Positions 4,559-8,362 of a DNA stretch of 8,362 nucleotides are shown one piece after another (the stretch's first letter is position 1; each line of letters begins with the position of its first letter). The translations under genes were made by a program, and so were the position numbers. The DNA lies in contig JAQUAU010000031.1 of the NCBI GenBank assembly GCA_028687085.1, positions 1-8,362 of the forward strand, written 5' to 3'. Below the pieces are notes generated by a model. It was not told the origin of the DNA. It saw only the letters and a list, made by a program, of their open reading frames with translations, and did no database searches. This stretch comes from Minisyncoccota bacterium. Its GTDB lineage: Bacteria; Patescibacteriota; Minisyncoccia; Phycocordibacterales; Phycocordibacteraceae.

Positions 4559-5191
4559 ATGTCGGTCGATTTCATCACTCAGGTCATTTTGCAGTATCGC
4601 TACTGGATACTTATTCCACTGTCGCTTATCGAAGGCCCGGTAGTCGCCTTTGTCGCCGGAACACTTGCTTCAGTCGGCTATTTCAATATGTATTTCCTCG
4701 CGGCGCTCTTCTTCATCCGCGATGTGGGGCTCGACGGCGTCTATTACGCTATCGGCCACTTCGGCGGGCGCACCCGCTTCGCACGGAAGATGCTCCAGAA
4801 GATTGGGGTCACCGATGACCACCTCGAGGAGGTGCGTATCCTCTGGGCGAAACGCCCCGGCTGGACCATGTTTATCGGCAAGCTCTCCTACGGCATCGCC
4901 TCGGCCTTCATCGTCGTCGCCGGCATGGTGAAGATGCCGCTCGGCAGGTTCTTCGCCTACGGTTCGCTTGTCGCCGTTCTGCAATACGGTACGCTCCTTT
5001 TTCTCGGCTTTTATCTCGGCGCAAGCTTCGGAGGGAATGTCGCAAATATCATCAATAATGTGCAATACGCGATCGCCTTCGCCGCTATCGTCATCTCTGG
5101 CTATTATCTCTTGACCTGGTACCTGCGCGGAAAGTTCCTCAAAGAAGAAAAAGAGATTGAGAAGACGTCGGTCGAGGATTCGCTGGTATGA
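4559..5191 (+). CDS. DedA-family membrane protein (VTT/SNARE-associated domain)
   Basis: A 210-residue integral membrane protein of the DedA family, whose members include undecaprenyl-phosphate and phospholipid transporters important for envelope homeostasis. Seen: hydrophobic segments at about 15-55, 103-124, 131-155 and 168-189; the early acidic-proline element LIEGPVVAFVAGTLA (23-37); the RDVGLDGVYYAIGHFGG stretch (54-70) corresponding to the conserved glycine-rich loop; and KLSYGIASAFIVVAGMVKMP (108-127) resembling the second re-entrant region, with lysine where many members have arginine. The C-terminus is charged and cytoplasmic. Its stop overlaps the GT4 start as ATGA, so carrier-lipid or lipid handling may be linked to glycosylation (inference). 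Family call is good, substrate unknown. Confidence 0.85.
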   Translation: MSVDFITQVILQYRYWILIPLSLIEGPVVAFVAGTLASVGYFNMYFLAALFFIRDVGLDGVYYAIGHFGGRTRFARKMLQKIGVTDDHLEEVRILWAKRPGWTMFIGKLSYGIASAFIVVAGMVKMPLGRFFAYGSLVAVLQYGTLLFLGFYLGASFGGNVANIINNVQYAIAFAAIVISGYYLLTWYLRGKFLKEEKEIEKTSVEDSLV

Positions 5192-6195
5192 AAAAAATAC
5201 TGTTCGTGACGGATGCGTGGGCGCCGCAGGTCAACGGCGTCGTGCGCGTGCAGAACGCCTACCTTCCGCTTCTTGGCGCGCGCGGCTATGACATCAAGAC
5301 GATCGAGCCGAATCAGTTCATGACGATGCCGATGCCTTGGTATCCTGAAATCCGCTTTGCGCTCTTCCCGCGCCGCCGTATCGCAAAGATGATTGACGCC
5401 TTTCATCCGGATGCGATACACATCATGACCGAGGGGCCGCTCGGCTGGGCGGCGCGCTCGGTGTGCAGAAAGCGCGGCATACCCTTCACCACCTGGTACC
5501 ACAGCCACTTCCAGCTCTACATAGACATGCGCCTGCGCGGGCTCCTTAGCCCCGTACTGGCTCTCTTGAGGCGATTCCATGCGAAGGCAGAGCGCACTAT
5601 CGTTTCTACGGAGAGCCTTAAGCGAGAGCTGGAGTCGGCCGGCTACACACATGTCGTCGTCGTGCCGCTTGGAGTGGACGTCGATCTCTTCAAACGCACC
5701 GCGACGCCGCCCCTGCCGCCCCTGCCGAAGCCGGTCTTTGCATACTTCAGCCGTCTCGCGCCGGAGAAAAATCCTGAAGAATTTTTAACACTCGATGTGC
5801 CGGGGACGAAGCTCGTGATAGGCGACGGTCCCGATAGGACGAGACTGGAGAAAAAGTACGGGAAGAAAAATAAATTTGTCGGATACAAGCATGGGCAAGA
5901 GTTAGTGGACTGGTTGTCGCTCGCCGACGTCCTCATCTTTCCGTCACGGACCGAGACGTTCGGTCTGGTCGTCGTCGAGGCGCTTGCCTGCGGTCTGCCG
6001 GTCGCTGCGCACGATGTGATGGGTCCGCGCGACATCGTTGAGGAAGGGAAGGACGGCTACCTCAGCGATGATTTAAAAGAAGCTGCGCTTGCGTGCCTCG
6101 AGCTCTCTCCCGCCGACTGCCGCGCGAAGGCCGAGCAGTATTCTTGGGAGCATTCAACTGACGCGTTCATAAAAAATCTTGTCCCCATCCGCTAG
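5188..6195 (+). CDS. GT4-family glycosyltransferase (GDP-mannose-dependent mannosyltransferase-like)
   Basis: A 335-residue GT-B fold retaining glycosyltransferase, likely acting at the inner membrane face on a lipid or polysaccharide acceptor. The N-domain starts with FVTDAWAPQVNGVVR (6-20) and carries YPEIRFALFP (52-61) and IHIMTEGPLGWAAR (77-90), a pattern I associate with bacterial alpha-mannosyltransferases and SQD2/MgtA-like enzymes. A proline-rich linker (TPPLPPLPKP, 173-182, from a 9-base tandem repeat) joins the C-domain: SRLAPEKNPEEF (188-199), GDGPDR (212-217), and the nucleotide-sugar EX7E motif ETFGLVVVE (256-264) in FPSRTETFGLVVVEALACG. Length is slightly short but complete. Translation probably couples to DedA through the ATGA overlap, with GAGGA about 9 nt upstream. 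The sugar donor is a guess from similarity. Confidence 0.92.
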   Translation: MKKILFVTDAWAPQVNGVVRVQNAYLPLLGARGYDIKTIEPNQFMTMPMPWYPEIRFALFPRRRIAKMIDAFHPDAIHIMTEGPLGWAARSVCRKRGIPFTTWYHSHFQLYIDMRLRGLLSPVLALLRRFHAKAERTIVSTESLKRELESAGYTHVVVVPLGVDVDLFKRTATPPLPPLPKPVFAYFSRLAPEKNPEEFLTLDVPGTKLVIGDGPDRTRLEKKYGKKNKFVGYKHGQELVDWLSLADVLIFPSRTETFGLVVVEALACGLPVAAHDVMGPRDIVEEGKDGYLSDDLKEAALACLELSPADCRAKAEQYSWEHSTDAFIKNLVPIR

Positions 6196-6198
6196 GAC

Positions 6199-6226
6199 TT
6201 GATTATTTTAATAATCCTGGTATATA
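6199..6226 (+). promoter_or_regulatory. Strong promoter with AT-rich palindrome in its spacer
   Basis: TTGATT (6199-6204), 16 bases, TATATA (6221-6226) with TGG directly before it as an extended -10. It begins three bases after the GT4 stop. Between the two elements, and overlapping the -35, is GATTATT-tt-AATAATC (6201-6216), a perfect 7-bp inverted repeat that could be an operator. It is too AT-rich to be a convincing terminator for GT4. Confidence 0.65.
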
Positions 6227-6277
6227 TAAAGGCTGGTCAATTCACCATTGCTCTTTGAGGTTTGAAGGGCACCTACC

Positions 6278-6284
6278 AAAGGAG
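6278..6284 (+). promoter_or_regulatory. Strong ribosome-binding site deciding the ATG at 6295
   Basis: AAAGGAG ends 10 nt before the ATG at 6295. It is the best Shine-Dalgarno sequence in the window and rules against the in-frame TTG at 6262, which lies upstream of it. Confidence 0.8.
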
Positions 6285-6294
6285 AAGAAGAATC

Positions 6295-6681
6295 ATGAAT
6301 AATGACTTGAGGGTGTCGTTGCACTGGTTTTTCAGTGTATGGCTGACCTTTTTGACCATCTTGGTACTGCTCCTGTATCTGATGGCGAAGGTATATGGGA
6401 TCCAGCCGGGGATGCTTCACGGTTTTATCGGCGTCTGGCTCTCGGGAACTCTCGTCATAGGGGTTGCCCCCGCGCTGATGGTCATCGGTGACGAGGCGAA
6501 CGACAACTTCATGGCGGATATCTCCGAGCTGAGTCAGCAGATGATGCAGTATGGGAACGGCATCGTCTGGATCGTATGGATAGCCAGGTTGTGCTATCGC
6601 CGGGTGCTCGTACCAGTAGGGAATTTCATTTTGTTCATGGTCGTGGTGCTTCCCAGAAATAAAGCGGATGCCCCTGACTAG
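6295..6681 (+). CDS. Small hypothetical membrane protein, 128 residues
   Basis: Unrecognised family. The protein has a short polar start (MNNDLRVSLH), a first membrane helix at about 8-32 rich in W, F and L, a second at about 43-66, a polar acidic loop (GDEANDNFMADISELSQQ, about 66-83), and a third hydrophobic region at about 87-119 broken by CYRR, ending in a short charged tail. It has no signal-peptidase site that I can see and no catalytic motif. It is the most clearly self-contained gene here: strong extended -10 promoter, about 60-nt leader, excellent ribosome-binding site, and an 18-bp terminator directly after the stop. It is therefore likely expressed independently and perhaps strongly or conditionally. 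Function unknown; a small channel-associated or stress-related membrane protein is conceivable only as speculation. Confidence 0.75.
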   Translation: MNNDLRVSLHWFFSVWLTFLTILVLLLYLMAKVYGIQPGMLHGFIGVWLSGTLVIGVAPALMVIGDEANDNFMADISELSQQMMQYGNGIVWIVWIARLCYRRVLVPVGNFILFMVVVLPRNKADAPD

Positions 6682-6685
6682 CCGG

Positions 6686-6735
6686 CCGCCGAATGAGAAA
6701 ACGCCGAACGTTTTCTCATTCGGCGGTTTCTCTTT
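6686..6735 (+). terminator. Very strong intrinsic terminator
   Basis: A perfect 18-bp stem (6686-6703 with 6709-6726), five-base loop CCGAA, then TTTCTCTTT. It starts four bases after the stop of the small membrane protein gene. On the minus strand the stem is not followed by a T-run, so it acts mainly on plus-strand transcription, although it also lies downstream of the convergent GT2 gene. Confidence 0.92.
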
Positions 6736-6748
6736 CCCTGACGTTACA

Positions 6749-6775
6749 GTCGGGGTCCCGACCGAAGCGTCGGGA
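6749..6775 (-). repeat. Dispersed hairpin repeat, second copy, directly after the GT2 stop
   Basis: Read on the minus strand, 6773-6749 gives CCGACGCTTCGGTCGG, two variable bases, CCCCGAC. The copy at 3257-3281 on the plus strand has the same 16 and 7 bases with only the two middle bases different. Here it forms the hairpin TCCCGAC-gcttcg-GTCGGGA (6756-6775) starting immediately after the GT2 stop. No U tract follows on the minus strand, so it is not a normal terminator, though the hairpin could protect the mRNA 3' end. Confidence 0.75.
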
Positions 6776-7501
6776 TTAACGCACCACCGACCACTCCTTG
6801 TAGGCGGCTTTTCCGCGCAAGGCGACGGAGATGCCGTTCTTAATCCAGATGCCGTAGGTGCGGAGCCAGCCGAGCTTGTGCGGGCGACGGAGCGAGTGGC
6901 GTACGCAGAGCTTCCTGTATGAGAGCGTACGGCCGTGAGCGGCGAGCCGGCGGAACATCTCATTGTCTTCTCCGGCGGCCAAGTGCTCGCCGAATCCGCC
7001 AATCTTTTTGAAAATGTCGGCGCGCATCATCTGGAATTCGCCGGAAGAATTACCCGAGTGGAACACATTATTTGAAACGACATAAAACCAATTCAAGGGC
7101 GCGCTCATGAAGGCGTCTACCCACGAACGATTCTCTGGCCAGGGCAGAAGCGGCACGGTCATTCCGGCCAATTTCGGATTCTTGGTAAATGCCGCCACCA
7201 TTTCTTCAAAAAACGCGTTCGGCTCTGGGATGAGCACATCCGCGTCGATGAACACGAGGTACTCGCCGGTCGCAAGCTTAGCGCCGGCGTTCTTCGCTTC
7301 ACCGAAGGTCTGTCGCCGCGGTTCGCTCCAGAGAGTAATCTTCGCGCCGTGTGCCCGCGCGATGTCGAGTGTCGCATCGGTACTGCCTCCGTCGGTAATG
7401 ATGATCTCATGCGGCATCCGGAGCGCATCCAGATTTTTGAGTGTGCGCTCCAGAAACTGCTCCTCGCGGAGCGTCGGGATGATTATAGAAATAGCGGGCA
7501 T
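6776..7501 (-). CDS. GT2-family glycosyltransferase
   Basis: A 241-residue inverting GT-A fold glycosyltransferase, cytoplasmic or peripheral to the membrane. Seen: N-terminal ISIIIPTLREEQFLERTL (4-21), the nucleotide-binding ITDGGSTD (35-42), GEAKNAGAKLATGEYLVFID (67-86) leading to the metal-binding DAD (86-88), and the acceptor/catalytic-base region AAGEDNEMFRRL (175-186). A basic C-terminus (RRPHKLGWLRTYGIW) may contact the membrane. Length fits the shorter members of the rSAM-partner/family 2 glycosyltransferases; donor and acceptor are unknown. The ATG at 7501 is 4 nt after the stop of the flavoprotein gene, so the two are co-transcribed. A hairpin repeat begins right after its stop and no standard terminator is visible in its direction. 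Confidence 0.92.
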   Translation of the reverse strand: MPAISIIIPTLREEQFLERTLKNLDALRMPHEIIITDGGSTDATLDIARAHGAKITLWSEPRRQTFGEAKNAGAKLATGEYLVFIDADVLIPEPNAFFEEMVAAFTKNPKLAGMTVPLLPWPENRSWVDAFMSAPLNWFYVVSNNVFHSGNSSGEFQMMRADIFKKIGGFGEHLAAGEDNEMFRRLAAHGRTLSYRKLCVRHSLRRPHKLGWLRTYGIWIKNGISVALRGKAAYKEWSVVR

Positions 7502-7505
7502 AGAT

Positions 7506-8362
7506 TTAATTCTTCTTGATCCAGAGGTACATATCCTCGATCGCCTTCACACCGTCGCCAGCGGCGATATTGTTCTGGTGATAGAGCTCGTCGGTCGCAT
7601 CACCGGCGGCCCAGATGCCCTCGACACTCGTGCGCTGACTCTTCGGGTCGGTCTTGATGCGCTTCACCGCGTCAAACTCGACAAGCCCCTCGGCGAAGCC
7701 GGTGTTCGGCACGACGCCCGCCTCGACGAAGATCCCAGAGACCGGAAGTTCTCTCGTTTCGTTCGAATCCTTGTCGAGATACGTGAGGCCAGTCACGAAT
7801 TGTTCACCTGAGACCTCTGTCGGCTCAGCATGCGCGATGATGCGCATGTTCGGATGCGATCGGGCCTTCTCGACCGTCACCGCGTCTGCCTTAAACTCTT
7901 TGTGGCGGTGGAGCAGGGTGACGGACTTTGCATACGCGAGGAGTTGGAGTGCGGTTTCGAAGCCGGCATTGCCGCCGCCGACCACGGCGACATCCATGCC
8001 GCTGAAGAGGGGGCCGTCGCAGGAGGCGCAGTAGGTGACGCCCTTGTTCTCAAACTTTGCTGCGCCTGGGACGTCGAGCTTGCGTCGACCGGCGCCCGAG
8101 GCGATGAGCACTGCCTTTGCCGTGAACGCTTTGCCGTTCTTTGTCGTGGCGGTCCAACCGCCAATGGGTGCGAGCGCCACTACGCGCTCGCCGAGCGCGA
8201 GTTCGACCAGGTCGCCCTGTACTGCCTCAAGGTGGGTTTTAAAACTCTTGGCGAGATCCGCACCGCTGATACGCGGCGTGCCGATCCAGTTCTCGATGCC
8301 TTCGGATACGCTTGATTGTCCGCCGATCTCCTCGGTGATGAGCACCGCCTTTAATCGTTTGC
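7506..8362 (-). CDS. trxB: Thioredoxin reductase-like FAD/NAD(P)H oxidoreductase (5' end beyond window)
   Basis: The visible 284 residues lack only the start, including the first FAD-binding GxGxxG. The visible frame begins KRLKAVLITEEIGGQ, the part after the first dinucleotide fold. It then shows ASGAGRRKLDVPG, the redox-active CASC (YCASCDGPLF, nucleotides about 8019-8030), the NADPH-binding VVGGGNAGFETA, and the C-terminal FAD motif GIWAAGDATD. These are the hallmarks of low-molecular-weight thioredoxin reductase, which reduces thioredoxin using NADPH; a ferredoxin-type or AhpF-like role is possible. The length matches TrxB once about 25-30 missing residues are added. It is followed after 4 nt by the GT2 gene in the same direction. 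No thioredoxin gene is visible in the window. Confidence 0.92.
   Translation of the reverse strand, partial: KRLKAVLITEEIGGQSSVSEGIENWIGTPRISGADLAKSFKTHLEAVQGDLVELALGERVVALAPIGGWTATTKNGKAFTAKAVLIASGAGRRKLDVPGAAKFENKGVTYCASCDGPLFSGMDVAVVGGGNAGFETALQLLAYAKSVTLLHRHKEFKADAVTVEKARSHPNMRIIAHAEPTEVSGEQFVTGLTYLDKDSNETRELPVSGIFVEAGVVPNTGFAEGLVEFDAVKRIKTDPKSQRTSVEGIWAAGDATDELYHQNNIAAGDGVKAIEDMYLWIKKN

Noticed and set aside
5701..5730. Proline-codon tandem repeat in the GT4 gene as a phase-variation tract
   Set aside because: Only two 9-base units, in frame, located in the linker between the two GT-B domains; length changes would not switch the gene off.
6262..6294. TTG start for the small membrane protein
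   Set aside because: It is upstream of the strong AAAGGAG site that clearly serves the ATG at 6295.
6756..6775. Hairpin after GT2 as an intrinsic terminator
   Set aside because: No T-run follows on the minus strand; it is better described as a copy of the dispersed repeat.
1..8362. Alternative genetic code with UGA as glycine, known in some CPR groups
   Set aside because: UGA ends the DHH, RlmB-like, phosphatase-like and DedA genes exactly where the next gene begins or the family length is reached.

Overview
The window reads as a compact, gene-dense bacterial chromosome segment with a moderately high GC content. UGA is used as a normal stop at several confident gene ends, so the standard bacterial code applies. 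Small gene spacings, four-base ATGA overlaps, tRNAs without an encoded CCA end, and the protein types together suggest a Patescibacteria (CPR) genome, probably a Parcubacteria/Kaiserbacteria-like lineage. That assignment is inference from general character; no marker gene in the window proves it.

Layout. (1) Bases 1-3237, minus strand: an RNA-centred operon read from right to left: tRNA-Val(GAC), an RlmB-type SpoU/TrmH rRNA 2'-O-methyltransferase, an RlmI/RlmK-like class I methyltransferase, a DHH-family phosphoesterase, and tsaD, which runs off the left edge. Two junctions are ATGA overlaps, one gap is 7 nt, and the first start codon lies one base beyond the tRNA 3' end. (2) Bases 3238-3942: a structured intergenic zone with tandem hairpins, a partial copy of the tRNA 5' end, a terminator, a previously unlisted 49-codon gene with its own promoter, tRNA-Ser(CGA), and hairpins before tRNA-Glu. 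(3) Bases 3943-6726, plus strand: tRNA-Glu(UUC), a low-molecular-weight phosphatase-like gene starting 6 nt after the tRNA, a DedA-family membrane protein overlapping a GT4 glycosyltransferase by ATGA, then a stand-alone small membrane protein between a strong promoter and a very strong terminator. (4) Bases 6749-8362, minus strand: a thioredoxin-reductase-like flavoprotein (5' end beyond the window), followed 4 nt later by a GT2 glycosyltransferase, ending at a dispersed hairpin repeat.

How it fits together. The left operon serves translation quality: t6A37 tRNA modification, rRNA methylation and possibly small-RNA or nucleotide turnover, apparently co-transcribed with a tRNA. The plus block is envelope-oriented (membrane lipid/carrier handling and sugar transfer). 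The right block pairs a redox enzyme with a second glycosyltransferase.

The most unusual signals are a perfect 13-bp inverted repeat inserted in frame inside tsaD (resembling in-frame palindromic elements), two protein genes that begin directly after tRNA 3' ends, a partial tRNA copy 80 nt from the real one with hairpins between, and a 25-nt hairpin repeat present twice in opposite orientation. No CRISPR array, transposase, phage gene or recognisable defence system is present.
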